From: Campylobacter sp. MIT 12-8780
GTDB lineage: Bacteria > Campylobacterota > Campylobacteria > Campylobacterales > Campylobacteraceae
Direction of reading: 5' to 3'
Assembly (NCBI RefSeq): GCF_006864535.1
Contig: NZ_QHLL01000001.1
Span: forward strand, 62,001-126,000
DNA length: 64,000 nt
The translations under genes were made by a program, and so were the position numbers. The notes beneath the pieces were generated by a model. The model saw only the letters and a program-made list of their open reading frames with translations, was not told the origin of the DNA and searched no databases. Positions 44,828-54,011 of the stretch are shown piece after piece. The number at the start of each line of letters is the position of its first letter. Position 1 is the first letter of the stretch.

Positions 44828-47737
44828 TTAATCCGTGCAAGTATCCACAAGATAAATGATATGCTGCCACGCAAAATGACTTTTGGTGCTTAAGCCTATC
44901 TCACAGGTGCTTGAGCTACTAAAACCTTTTATGATACCCTTAAAAGCGTCATTTCCTTCATCATCTTTTCCAAAATTCCTTAAAGCACTTTGATTAAGTT
45001 CTGGGGTTAAAAAGCCTTTATTACCAGCAAAACCACAACATTTTACATTTTTATCCTCACAAATTTCAGCCCCACAAAGTCTTGCAAGCTCAAAAATAGC
45101 ATTTTCCCAAGCTAAATTTTGTTTTTTAACAAGCAAATTTCGAGTCGAGCAAGGTGCATAAAGGGCTATTTTTTCTTGACTTTGCTTAGAAAAGCTTAAA
45201 TTTGAGCTTAAATACTTTAAAACAAAAGCTGGCATATCAATGATATTTAATGTAAGTCCTGCTTTATTCTCATACTCTTTTGCATATCTTAAAAGCTCTA
45301 AAGAACACGCGCTATGATCGCATACTATAGGTAATTTAGCATTTAAACTTACTTCGCATAAACTTTGAAAAGTCTTAAAAGCTAAGTCTTTGGCTTCTTT
45401 TTCGTGATTTTTAAAGGCTTTTGAACAGCAAAGATTATTTAAATTTGAAGGATATATCACGCTAAAATCAGCCTTTTTACACAAGCTTTCAAACACTTGG
45501 GCTATACTTCTTTGATCACTTGCCTTTTTACTTGGGCTAAACATTCTGTTTAAGCATGAACTAAAATACACCACTTGCTTTTCATTTGTTTGTGTAAGCT
45601 TAGAATGAAGCTTGTAAGTATTTTTACTTGGAAAAAACGCACTCACCAAAGGCGTATGACAAAGTCGGTTCAGCTTTTCACTCATACCTTGCACAAACTC
45701 AGCACCAAACACATTTTGAGCTAAATTTGCCCCACTTACACCAAAACCAGCAAGTTTGGTTGTAAAAGCCATATTTTTAGCTAAATTTGAAGCGATTTTT
45801 GAGCTTAAAAAACCCTTAGCTTGACTGGCTTTTGAAGCGATTTTTGCCGTGTCTATTTCAAGCGGACAAAGCGTAGCACACATAGAACAAGTCGCGCAAG
45901 TTTTTACCACAAGGTATTCAAAACCTTTTTCAAGCTCGTTAAGCTCTTTTTGTTCGCTTGGGGTGCGGATTTTGCTTTTTAAGCGAGCGATTTCTCTATA
46001 TACGGCTATGCGTTGGCGCGGAGTAAGGCTTAAGTCTTTGCTTGGACAAATTTTTTCACAAAAACCACACTCCATACAAGTATCTAAGTAATCCTCTATC
46101 AAATTCGCACTTGCTGGTTTGAGATTTTTAAGATGGATATTTTGATCTTCAGTGATAATAACATCAGGATTAATAAGCCTTTTAGGATCAAAAATTGCTT
46201 TGATCGCTTGGTTAAATTTATACGCTTTTTCGCCCCATTCTTGCTTCACAAAAGGAGCCATCATGCGTCCTGTGCCATGCTCTGCTTTAATACTGCCATT
46301 ATAACTTACCACAAGATCAACCAAATCTTGCATAAAAATGCCAAAACGCTCACTTTCTTCTTTTATACCAAGTAAAGGCGTGATGATAAAATGCACATTG
46401 CCACTTAAGGCATGCCCAAAGATAATGCCCTTAAATTTATGCTTTTCAAACAAAGCTTCAATGCCCTCAATCCCAGCTGCAAAATGCTCTATCTCAAAGC
46501 AAATATCCTCAGTGATAACCGTGCTTGCACTCGCTCTTGTAGCTGCTGTTAAAGGAAGTAAACCCTTACGCACCTTCCACCAAGACTCTTGCTCTTTTGC
46601 ATCAAAGCTAAAACGCACCCCAAAAAGGCTTTGAATACTTGCTAAACTCTGACTTATAAAAGCGATATTTTGCTCAAGTTTTTCTTTATCGTCTTCTTCA
46701 AGTTGGATCAAAATAGCACAATTTTTTGGCTTTATTTGCTTAATCTCAACAGGCAAACCCTCTAAATTCTGCACACTTAATAAAGAAGCATAGTCCATAA
46801 TCTCAGCAGCACTAACCAAATCATCATTTTGAGCTAAAATTTTTATAGCCTTAGCCGCAGTTAAAATATCCTCATAAAAGATCAAAGCACAGGCTTTGTG
46901 TTTAAAATCCTTCACACACTCAAGCTCTACCCTTGAAATAAAGGCTAGTGTGCCTTCAGCACCGATAAAGATATGATTGAGTATATCTTTAAGCTTGTTA
47001 AAATCAAGTAAGGCATTTAAGCTATAGCCGGTGGTATTTTTAATCTTAAATTTATGTCTGATAAAACTTGAAAGCTCGCTATCAGCTAAAAGTTCAGCTC
47101 TTAATGTCAAAAGCCTTTCAGCCATATGTGGATAAGTTTTCATAAACTCAAGCACACTTTGATCTTGTGAGGTATCAAGCACAAAGCCATTTTGTAAGAT
47201 AACACGCACTGATTTGATAGTTTGATAAGTGTTTTGCTTTACTCCACAGCACATACCACTTGAATTGTTTGAAAAAATTCCACCAATAAGAGCATTATTT
47301 ATAGTAGCTGGATCAGGACCTATCTTTTTTGCATAAGGCTTTAAAGCTTCATTTGCGCTTGCTCCTATCACACCACAATCACACCAAATCGAGCTTGGCT
47401 GTTTGCTCTCATCAAAAACAAGCTGAATTTTCTTCCAGTGAGTATTACACAGCACCAAAATACTCTCGCAACAGGCTTGCCCGTTCAAAGATGTCCCAGC
47501 TGCCCTAAAACTTAATGCCAAATCAAGCTCATCGCTAAGCTTTAAAATTCGCACGATTTCATCTTCATTACTTGCGATAATCACTATTTTTGGGATATAA
47601 CGATAACAAGAAGCATCGATACCATAAGCAAAACAACGCAAATAATCCTTAAAAATTCTATCCCCTAAAAAAAGCTTCGCCCTCTCATAAAAAAGTTCAT
47701 AAGGGGGTATCTTAAAAACAAGTTCTGCCTTACTCAT
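44828..47737 (-). CDS. dld: FAD/4Fe-4S D-lactate dehydrogenase (Dld-II/GlcD-GlcF fusion type)
   Basis: The 969-residue protein fuses a flavin domain to an iron-sulfur domain and should oxidise D-lactate (or a related 2-hydroxy acid) to the quinone pool. The FAD site is SFRAAGTSLNGQACCESILV (about 76-95); GIIFGHALSGNVHFIITP and SIKAEHGTGRMMAPFVKQEW lie in the C-terminal flavin region. Two clusters follow, CMECGFCEKICPS and CATCSMCATLCPLEID, then CCG-type segments (FSSCLNRMFSPS, LCCSKAF, KCCGFAGNKG). The length matches H. pylori-type Dld (about 950). Its promoter is at 47765-47770. Confidence 0.9.
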   Translation of the reverse strand: MSKAELVFKIPPYELFYERAKLFLGDRIFKDYLRCFAYGIDASCYRYIPKIVIIASNEDEIVRILKLSDELDLALSFRAAGTSLNGQACCESILVLCNTHWKKIQLVFDESKQPSSIWCDCGVIGASANEALKPYAKKIGPDPATINNALIGGIFSNNSSGMCCGVKQNTYQTIKSVRVILQNGFVLDTSQDQSVLEFMKTYPHMAERLLTLRAELLADSELSSFIRHKFKIKNTTGYSLNALLDFNKLKDILNHIFIGAEGTLAFISRVELECVKDFKHKACALIFYEDILTAAKAIKILAQNDDLVSAAEIMDYASLLSVQNLEGLPVEIKQIKPKNCAILIQLEEDDKEKLEQNIAFISQSLASIQSLFGVRFSFDAKEQESWWKVRKGLLPLTAATRASASTVITEDICFEIEHFAAGIEGIEALFEKHKFKGIIFGHALSGNVHFIITPLLGIKEESERFGIFMQDLVDLVVSYNGSIKAEHGTGRMMAPFVKQEWGEKAYKFNQAIKAIFDPKRLINPDVIITEDQNIHLKNLKPASANLIEDYLDTCMECGFCEKICPSKDLSLTPRQRIAVYREIARLKSKIRTPSEQKELNELEKGFEYLVVKTCATCSMCATLCPLEIDTAKIASKASQAKGFLSSKIASNLAKNMAFTTKLAGFGVSGANLAQNVFGAEFVQGMSEKLNRLCHTPLVSAFFPSKNTYKLHSKLTQTNEKQVVYFSSCLNRMFSPSKKASDQRSIAQVFESLCKKADFSVIYPSNLNNLCCSKAFKNHEKEAKDLAFKTFQSLCEVSLNAKLPIVCDHSACSLELLRYAKEYENKAGLTLNIIDMPAFVLKYLSSNLSFSKQSQEKIALYAPCSTRNLLVKKQNLAWENAIFELARLCGAEICEDKNVKCCGFAGNKGFLTPELNQSALRNFGKDDEGNDAFKGIIKGFSSSSTCEIGLSTKSHFAWQHIIYLVDTCTD

Positions 47738-47764
47738 ACTTATCCTTTAAAAATAATCTTTTTC

Positions 47765-47770
47765 ATTGTA
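47765..47770 (-). promoter_or_regulatory. -10 box for dld
   Basis: The minus strand reads TTTTAAGCTACAATG, with the TACAAT hexamer 28 bases ahead of the dld ATG; AAGGA precedes the start. The remaining upstream region to 47928 has no ORF I can support, only an AAGTTT/AAACTT short palindrome near 47807. Confidence 0.55.
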
Positions 47771-47928
47771 GCTTAAAACAAAATACAAGTATGAAGTATA
47801 AAAATAAAGTTTAAAAACTTGATACTTTTTGAAACATTTCATCTTTTTGCGTGTGAATTTAGAGTGTTTTTAAAGGATTTGACAATGCTTGCTTTTTAGA
47901 TTTTTTTAAAATAGGCACAAAAGAAAGT

Positions 47929-48840
47929 TTAAAAATACTGCTTGATAAATTCAACAAACTCAACACTATCATTTGGACAAGCAACGACTTTATAGTCTTT
48001 TGAGGCGATTTTTCTATACTCTATCTCAAGCTCAAAAACCGTCTCAGAACAATCTATACAAAAAGCAAGTGGATAAATCAAAGCTTCATTATCTAAATTA
48101 GCGATAATATCACTTGTATTTGGCTCAAGCCATTTTACAGGACCAAGTTTGGATTGATAGCCTAGCTCTATTTTATCAAAATACGGCTCAAGCTCTTTTT
48201 TGAGTGCATTAAAATGCTCATTGATATGCTTTTCATACACATCGCCTTTTTTGATGATAGATACAGGCAAAGAATGAGCTGAAAAAATCAAATGCTTTTT
48301 ATGCCCTTTTTTAAAATCCTCATTGGCTTTTAAGATATGTTTTTTAATCAGCTCATTATAGCTTTTATCTTCATAAAAAACATCAATTTCGCTGACTTTG
48401 CTTTGAATTTTTAGCTCGCTTATAGCTTTTTTAAGCACTTCTAAAGATGAAGTAACCGTGGTTTGAGAATGATGTGGATAAAGAGGAAAAAGCACGAGCT
48501 CATCATCTTTACTAAGCTTATATTTGCTTAAAACTTCTTTTGCAAAAGGAGGCACATATAAATTTGCAAAATCAAAGCAAACTTTTCCTTTGAATTCTTT
48601 ATTAAGCTTATCGCAAAGACTTTGAGTGAGCTCATTTAGGGGAGATTTTCCACCTAAGTGCTTATAATTTTTTTGCATAGCCTTAACTCTTGCTTTTGTG
48701 ATGCAAAATGCTACAAAAGCCCTTAAAAGATTGTTTTTAATAGTTAAAATATAAGGATCGTTAAACATATTTTTTAAAAAAAGCTCACAATCTTTTAAAT
48801 TCTCAGCCCCACCCATATTTAAAAATAAAACAAGTTTCAT
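47929..48840 (-). CDS. hemH: ferrochelatase
   Basis: HemH inserts Fe2+ into protoporphyrin IX, the last step of heme synthesis. The 303-residue sequence has KLVLFLNMGGAENLKDCELF at the start, VLFPLYPHHSQTTVTSSLE (about 115-133), LIFSAHSLPVSIIKKGD with the catalytic His, LGYQSKLGPVKWLEP and FCIDCSETVFELEIEY with the catalytic Glu. I start at ATG 48840, which overlaps the oxidoreductase stop (TGATG); a GTG one codon earlier is possible. The shared end means frame changes in the upstream poly-G tract could alter coupling to hemH. Confidence 0.95.
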   Translation of the reverse strand: MKLVLFLNMGGAENLKDCELFLKNMFNDPYILTIKNNLLRAFVAFCITKARVKAMQKNYKHLGGKSPLNELTQSLCDKLNKEFKGKVCFDFANLYVPPFAKEVLSKYKLSKDDELVLFPLYPHHSQTTVTSSLEVLKKAISELKIQSKVSEIDVFYEDKSYNELIKKHILKANEDFKKGHKKHLIFSAHSLPVSIIKKGDVYEKHINEHFNALKKELEPYFDKIELGYQSKLGPVKWLEPNTSDIIANLDNEALIYPLAFCIDCSETVFELEIEYRKIASKDYKVVACPNDSVEFVEFIKQYF

Positions 48841-49724
48841 CACTCAAGCCATTTCTGCACTGCTAAGGCATCTTGTATAGTCCCTAAAGCGCTCAAACGC
48901 CCCCCCCCATGCGACATTTTTTCATTTGTCATATTTAAGCTTGCTAGCTCAAAAAGAGCTTCATGCTCTGCTGATAAAGGGCTTTTTTCTTTTATACTTA
49001 CAGCCTTGCCATTTTTAAGCAAAATAAAATCATTTAAATTCGCCTCAAAAAAAGCATTTTCAGTGATAACACTGACCCTTCTTAGCTTTTGCTCACAATT
49101 CCAGCTTTGATGTGCATAAGCTAAAAAGCCCTCGCACTCGCAAAGTTGTGTAGCCTCATCTTCTCTTTGACTATCTTTTTTATACAGCTTTTTAAGCGTG
49201 CAATTTTTAATTAGTTCGCCTCCTAGAAAGCCTATAAGATCAAGATCATGCACAGCTAAATCCTGCAAAACACCCACATCGCTAATCCTTTGTGGATAAG
49301 GTGAAAAACGTTGTATATCCATGCTGATGATTTTTTCATTATGCAAAAGCTCTTTTAAAGCTACTATGCAAGGATTAAACCTCTCACTAAAGCCTACAGC
49401 TACACGCACGCCATATTCTTTAGCTAAATTTTGAATTTCTTGCATTTGAGCTAAATTTAAAGCCAAAGGCTTTTCAATCAAAACACATTTTACACTCTTA
49501 AACACTTCTTTTGCTAAGTCTAAATGCGTCTTTGTAGGACTTGAGATGATGATAATATCTAAGTTTTGAGCTAAAAATTTAGCCAAATCATTAAAAAAAG
49601 GCTCCTTAAAACCTTGTTTTAACTCAGTATCATATAAAGCACAAAGTTGCAGTTTTTCATTTTTTTGCAGCTCTTTTAAATGGTTTTGCCCCATTTTACC
49701 AAGTCCGGCTATGCCTATTTTCAC
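48840..49724 (-). CDS. Gfo/Idh/MocA-family oxidoreductase with a G9 tract near the 3' end
   Basis: The 294-residue protein has an N-terminal Rossmann domain (KIGIAGLGKMGQNHLKELQK) and the family's VLIEKPLAL motif with the catalytic Lys near 95, followed by VAVGFSERFNPCIVAL and QDLAVHDLDLIGFLGG. Such enzymes oxidise or reduce sugars, often nucleotide sugars; the aminotransferase gene directly upstream (start/stop adjacent) suggests amino-sugar synthesis. A run of nine C on the plus strand (48900-48908) encodes GGG in SHGGGRLSALG. At nine the frame is intact to a C-terminus of DALAVQKWLE. One G fewer truncates the protein just after the tract; one more swaps the last 20 or so residues. Confidence 0.88.
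   Translation of the reverse strand: MKIGIAGLGKMGQNHLKELQKNEKLQLCALYDTELKQGFKEPFFNDLAKFLAQNLDIIIISSPTKTHLDLAKEVFKSVKCVLIEKPLALNLAQMQEIQNLAKEYGVRVAVGFSERFNPCIVALKELLHNEKIISMDIQRFSPYPQRISDVGVLQDLAVHDLDLIGFLGGELIKNCTLKKLYKKDSQREDEATQLCECEGFLAYAHQSWNCEQKLRRVSVITENAFFEANLNDFILLKNGKAVSIKEKSPLSAEHEALFELASLNMTNEKMSHGGGRLSALGTIQDALAVQKWLE
48900..48908 (-). repeat. poly-G tract (G9, coding strand) in the Gfo/Idh gene
   Basis: Nine consecutive C on the plus strand give G9 on the coding strand. Runs of eight or more G slip at high rate in Campylobacter. The present length is ON (full-length frame). It is one of only two such tracts in the window. Confidence 0.85.
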
Positions 49725-50816
49725 TTAGTTTTCCTCATTAAAGGCAGCTATAACCTGCTCTTGATCGCCTTGCTTTAAAAAAGCACTCATAGGCAAGGAT
49801 AAAATTTCTTCACTAACAAGCTCAGTATTTGCTAAATCGCCCTTTTTATAGCCTAAATCCTTAAAAGCCTCTTGTAAATGAAGTCCTAAAGGATAATGAA
49901 TAGCACTTGGAATGCCTGCTTTTTCAAGTTTAGCGACAACTTTACTTCTATCTTTTACCCGCACGCTAAATTGCGCCCAAACACTCTTAAAGCCTTCTTT
50001 TACACTTGGCAAAATGCAGTTTTGTAAATTTTCAAGATACACCCTAGCCTTTTGTTCTCTTAAAACAAGCTCTTCATCTAAATGCTTTAATTTTACATTT
50101 AAAATCGCTGCTTGAAGAGTATCAAGTCTGCCGTTAAAGCCTATGTATTCGTGCATATAACGTTTGACTTGTCCGTGATTAAGAAAAATTCTAATTTTTC
50201 TTGCAAGCTCATCATCATCTGTAAAAACAGCCCCAGCGTCCCCATACGCTCCTAAAGGCTTAGAAGGAAAAAAGCTTGTGCAAGATATATGAGCTAAAGA
50301 GCAGGATTTATGCTCGTTTTGCTTTGCGCCAAAGCTTTGAGCCCCATCTTCGATCAAAATGAGATTTTTGTTTTTACAAAATTCTTTTAAAGCAAGTATA
50401 TCAGGCATTTGTCCAAACATACTTACAGCGATTATGGCTTTAGTTTTTTCACTCACTAAATTTTCTAAAGTATTTATGTTAAGATTATAATCTTGTAAAT
50501 TTATATCAGCAAAAACAGGTTTTGCACCGATGAAGCTTACCATTTCAGCCGTAGCTATGAAAGTAAAACTAGGCACGATAACTTCATCTCCTGCCTTGAT
50601 ATTTGAGGCTAAAAGTGCCAAAAGTAAGGCTGAAGTGCCACTAGAACACCCTATGGCGTGTTTTGTGCCTACATACTTGGCTAAATTAGCCTCAAATTCC
50701 TCAAGTTTAGCCCCGCCTATAAAAGAAGTGCTGTGTAAAACTTCATTAATCGCTGTTTGAATTTCATCTTGATAGCTTAAATATTGTGCTTTTAAATCGA
50801 TAAATGGGATATTCAT
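49725..50816 (-). CDS. DegT/DnrJ/EryC1-family sugar aminotransferase
   Basis: The 363-residue PLP enzyme transfers an amino group to a keto-sugar, typically a nucleotide sugar. Seen are IPFIDLKAQYLSYQDEIQTA, HAIGCSSGTSALLLALLA (about 53-70), IVPSFTFIATAEMVSFIGA, LIEDGAQSFGAKQ with the PLP Asp, and CTSFFPSKPLGAYGDAGAVF with the PLP Lys. It ends directly at the Gfo/Idh start, and the two likely act in the same sugar pathway. Its promoter is at 50846-50851. Confidence 0.92.
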   Translation of the reverse strand: MNIPFIDLKAQYLSYQDEIQTAINEVLHSTSFIGGAKLEEFEANLAKYVGTKHAIGCSSGTSALLLALLASNIKAGDEVIVPSFTFIATAEMVSFIGAKPVFADINLQDYNLNINTLENLVSEKTKAIIAVSMFGQMPDILALKEFCKNKNLILIEDGAQSFGAKQNEHKSCSLAHISCTSFFPSKPLGAYGDAGAVFTDDDELARKIRIFLNHGQVKRYMHEYIGFNGRLDTLQAAILNVKLKHLDEELVLREQKARVYLENLQNCILPSVKEGFKSVWAQFSVRVKDRSKVVAKLEKAGIPSAIHYPLGLHLQEAFKDLGYKKGDLANTELVSEEILSLPMSAFLKQGDQEQVIAAFNEEN

Positions 50817-50845
50817 CTTTTGCCTTTACTGCTTTTAAAAACGAA

Positions 50846-50851
50846 ATTATA
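50846..50851 (-). promoter_or_regulatory. -10 box for the aminotransferase-oxidoreductase-hemH operon
   Basis: The minus strand reads AGGTATAATTTCG, a perfect TATAAT 29 bases ahead of the aminotransferase ATG. The alaS promoter lies back to back at 50874. Confidence 0.68.
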
Positions 50852-50873
50852 CCTAATTTTAAAGTATTTTTGG

Positions 50874-50879
50874 TATCAT
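50874..50879 (+). promoter_or_regulatory. -10 box for alaS
   Basis: TTTTTGGTATCATAAC offers TATCAT with an upstream TG-type extension, 25 bases ahead of the alaS ATG at 50905. AAGGA is at 50893-50897. The hexamer is imperfect. Confidence 0.5.
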
Positions 50880-50904
50880 AACGCAAAAAATTAAGGAAAA
50901 AATG

Positions 50905-53439
50905 ATGAATGTCAGGGCTGAGTATTTGAAATTTTTTGAGAGTAAGGGGCATAAGATAATCCCTTCAGCGCCCTTAGTGCCAGATGATGCAAGCTTGCTT
51001 TTTACTAATGCTGGTATGGTGCCTTTTAAGAGCATTTTTACAGGCGAAGTGCCTCGCCCTACTCCACCAAGAAATACAAGTTGTCAAACCTGCATAAGAG
51101 CTGGAGGCAAGCACAATGACTTAGACAATGTCGGCTACACAGCGCGTCATCATACTTTTTTTGAAATGCTTGGGAATTTTAGCTTTGGGGATTATTTTAA
51201 AAAAGAAGCCATTGCTTATGCTTGGGAGTTTGTAACTGAAGTGTTAAAACTTCCTAAAGATAGGCTTTATGTAACCGTGCATGAAAGCGATGATGAAGCC
51301 TATGAGCTTTGGCAAGAACATATTCAAAAAGAGCGAATTTATAAATTTGGCGATAAGGATAATTTCTGGCAAATGGGCGATACTGGACCTTGCGGACCTT
51401 GCAGTGAAATCTTTTATGATCAAGGGCAGGAGCATTTTAACTCAAGTGAAGATTATATGGGAGGCGATGGGGATCGCTTCCTTGAAATTTGGAACTTAGT
51501 TTTTATGCAGTATGAAAGAAGCAAGGACGGCAAGCTCTCGCCTTTACCAAAGCCTAGCATTGATACAGGCATGGGACTTGAAAGAGTTACAGCTATCAAA
51601 GAAGGTAAATTTAGCAATTTTGATAGCTCCTTGTTTATGCCTATCATAGAAGAAATCGCTAAACTTTGCGGAAAAGCTTATGTCTATGAAAGTGGGGCTA
51701 GCTATAGAGTTATAGCCGATCATATACGCTCAAGTGTGTTTTTACTTGCTCAAGGCACAAGCTTTGATAAAGAAGGCAGGGGTTATGTTTTAAGAAGGAT
51801 AATGAGAAGGGCTTTAAGGCATGGATATTTGCTTGGGCTTAAAGAACCTTTTATGCATAAACTTGTTGATGTAGTTGTAAAACTCATGGGGGATCATTAT
51901 ACCTATCTTCAAGAAAAACAAGAGCTTGTTAAAGAACAAATCAAGCTTGAAGAAGAGCGTTTTTTAAGCACCATAGAAAATGGTATAGAAATGTTTAATG
52001 AAGAGCTTGCAAAAACTCAAGAAATCTTTAGCGGAGAAGTTGCCTTTAAGCTTTATGATACCTATGGTTTTCCACTTGATCTAACTGCTGATATGCTAAG
52101 AGAAAAAAATCTCAAGCTTGATGAGGCTGAGTTTGAAAGACTCATGAATGAGCAAAAGCAAAGAGCAAAGGCAAGCTGGAAAGGAAGCGGAGATAAGGCT
52201 GTAAATGGGGATTTCAAAGAGCTTTTAGAACAATTCAAAGAAAATGAATTTATAGGCTATACTGAAAGTGAAAGTAAGAGTAAGGTTTTAGCTTTGCTTG
52301 ATGAGGATTTTAAACAAATTTCAGGGCTTAAAACAGGTATGGCTGGCTGGGTTATGCTTGATCGCACTCCATTTTATGCCACAAGTGGGGGACAGGTTGG
52401 AGATAGTGGCTTTTTGGGGGCTAGTAAGGTGCTTGATACTCAAAAATTCTTTGGCTTAAATTTAAGTAAAATTGAGGCTAAAGAAGAACTTGAAGTTGGC
52501 TTAAATATCAATGCAAAGATCGATAAAGAAAGAAGAGAACAGATCGCAAGACACCATTCAGCTACGCATTTACTTCATTATGCCTTGCGTAAAATTCTAG
52601 GCTCTCACATCGCTCAAGCTGGCTCACTTGTAGAGGCAAACAAACTCCGTTTTGATTTCACGCATGCTAAGGCTGTAAGCAAAGAAGAACTTGAAAAAAT
52701 AGAAGAGCTTGTTAATGCGATGATTAATGAAGCAGATACGCAAAAAACAGAACTGATGAGCCTAGAAAAAGCCAAACAAAGTGGAGCTATAGCTTTATTT
52801 AACGAAAAATACCAAGATGAAGTAAGAGTTGTAAGTCTTGGTGCAAGCAAAGAGCTTTGCGGTGGCACTCATGTAAAAAGCACAGCTGAAATAGGAAGCT
52901 TTTATATCACTAAAGAAAGCGGAGTAAGTGCTGGAGTAAGGCGCATTGAAGCTGTGGTAAGCAAAGCAGCTTATGCTTGGGTAAAAAAGCAAACAAATGA
53001 GCTTGAAAATGCAAAAGAAGAGCTTAAAAACAATGATATACAAGCTGGTATCAAAAGGCTTAAAAACGAACTTTCAACCCTTAAAAATGAGCTTAAAAAT
53101 GCAAGTAAAAATGAGCTTAGCTCACAAGATATCAAAGGTATAAAAATTTGCGTGCAAGCGGTGCAAAATGGCGACATAAAAGCTATGATTGATGATTTTA
53201 AAAACGCTCATGAAAAAGCTGTGATTTTACTCGCTCAAATCAAAGATGAAAAGCTTATCTTTGCTGCTGGAGTAAAAAACACAAATTTAAAAGCTGGCGA
53301 GCTTGTTAAATGTGCAGCTGTCGTAGCTGGGGGCAATGGAGGTGGCAGGGCTGATTTTGCTACTGCTGGAGGTAAAGACTTAAGCAAGCTTGATGAGGCT
53401 TTACAAGCTGGGCTTGAGCTCATCAAAAAAGAGCTTTAA
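50905..53439 (+). CDS. alaS: alanyl-tRNA synthetase
   Basis: AlaRS charges tRNA-Ala. The protein of about 844 residues has the class II catalytic core ([55 protein letters not shown]), the editing domain with [17 protein letters not shown] and [16 protein letters not shown] (zinc-binding Cys/His), and a C-terminal DHHA1 domain ending [15 protein letters not shown]. The first ATG (50902) is only four bases from AAGGA; the second (50905) has better spacing and is my choice. It ends in a TAATG overlap with maf. Confidence 0.97.
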   Translation: MNVRAEYLKFFESKGHKIIPSAPLVPDDASLLFTNAGMVPFKSIFTGEVPRPTPPRNTSCQTCIRAGGKHNDLDNVGYTARHHTFFEMLGNFSFGDYFKKEAIAYAWEFVTEVLKLPKDRLYVTVHESDDEAYELWQEHIQKERIYKFGDKDNFWQMGDTGPCGPCSEIFYDQGQEHFNSSEDYMGGDGDRFLEIWNLVFMQYERSKDGKLSPLPKPSIDTGMGLERVTAIKEGKFSNFDSSLFMPIIEEIAKLCGKAYVYESGASYRVIADHIRSSVFLLAQGTSFDKEGRGYVLRRIMRRALRHGYLLGLKEPFMHKLVDVVVKLMGDHYTYLQEKQELVKEQIKLEEERFLSTIENGIEMFNEELAKTQEIFSGEVAFKLYDTYGFPLDLTADMLREKNLKLDEAEFERLMNEQKQRAKASWKGSGDKAVNGDFKELLEQFKENEFIGYTESESKSKVLALLDEDFKQISGLKTGMAGWVMLDRTPFYATSGGQVGDSGFLGASKVLDTQKFFGLNLSKIEAKEELEVGLNINAKIDKERREQIARHHSATHLLHYALRKILGSHIAQAGSLVEANKLRFDFTHAKAVSKEELEKIEELVNAMINEADTQKTELMSLEKAKQSGAIALFNEKYQDEVRVVSLGASKELCGGTHVKSTAEIGSFYITKESGVSAGVRRIEAVVSKAAYAWVKKQTNELENAKEELKNNDIQAGIKRLKNELSTLKNELKNASKNELSSQDIKGIKICVQAVQNGDIKAMIDDFKNAHEKAVILLAQIKDEKLIFAAGVKNTNLKAGELVKCAAVVAGGNGGGRADFATAGGKDLSKLDEALQAGLELIKKEL

Positions 53440-54011
53440 TGCTTTATCTTGCTTCAAGCTCAAGTTCAAGAGCAAGGCTTTTAAAGCAAAATGGCTTTGA
53501 GTTTTCACAGCTTCAAGTAAGCTTTGATGAAAGCAGTGTTGATAAAAACTTAAAGCCAGAAATTTATGTGCAAAAAGTGCTTGAGCTTAAAGAAAAGCTT
53601 TTCTTTAAAAGCAAAGAATTTAAGGCTTTAAAAGCTAACTTTGATGAAAAAAATGATAGCATAGTCTTTGCAGATAGTATAGTTAGCGTTGATGATATTA
53701 TACTGACTAAGGCTCATAATGATGAAGAAGCCTTAGAAATGCTGAGCTTGCAAAATGCTAAAAAACTAAGTATTATCAGTGCTTTAAGCATTAGCTCACA
53801 CAAAAAAATCACTGCTTTAAGCCTAGCAAAACTCACACTCGCTCCTTTTGAAGAAAAAGAACTTAGGGCTTTTATCGCTTCAAAAGCCTATCTTGGTAAG
53901 GCAGGTTGCGTGGAATGCGAGGGCTTTCATAAAAAATACATTCTTAAGCTTCAAGGCGAGCTAAGCACAGCCTTAGGGCTTGATATATCCATTTTAAAGG
54001 CGTATCTATGA
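53439..54011 (+). CDS. maf: Maf-family nucleotide pyrophosphatase
   Basis: Maf proteins hydrolyse non-canonical or modified NTPs. The 190-residue protein starts LYLASSSSSRARLLKQNGFEF, the family's N-terminal signature, and has IVFADSIVSVDD with the catalytic Asp, then LGKAGCVECEG and LQGELSTALGLDISIL. The usual AYxIQ segment is altered to CVECEG. Its ATG overlaps the alaS stop, and its end overlaps pbpA by four bases. Confidence 0.88.
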   Translation: MLYLASSSSSRARLLKQNGFEFSQLQVSFDESSVDKNLKPEIYVQKVLELKEKLFFKSKEFKALKANFDEKNDSIVFADSIVSVDDIILTKAHNDEEALEMLSLQNAKKLSIISALSISSHKKITALSLAKLTLAPFEEKELRAFIASKAYLGKAGCVECEGFHKKYILKLQGELSTALGLDISILKAYL

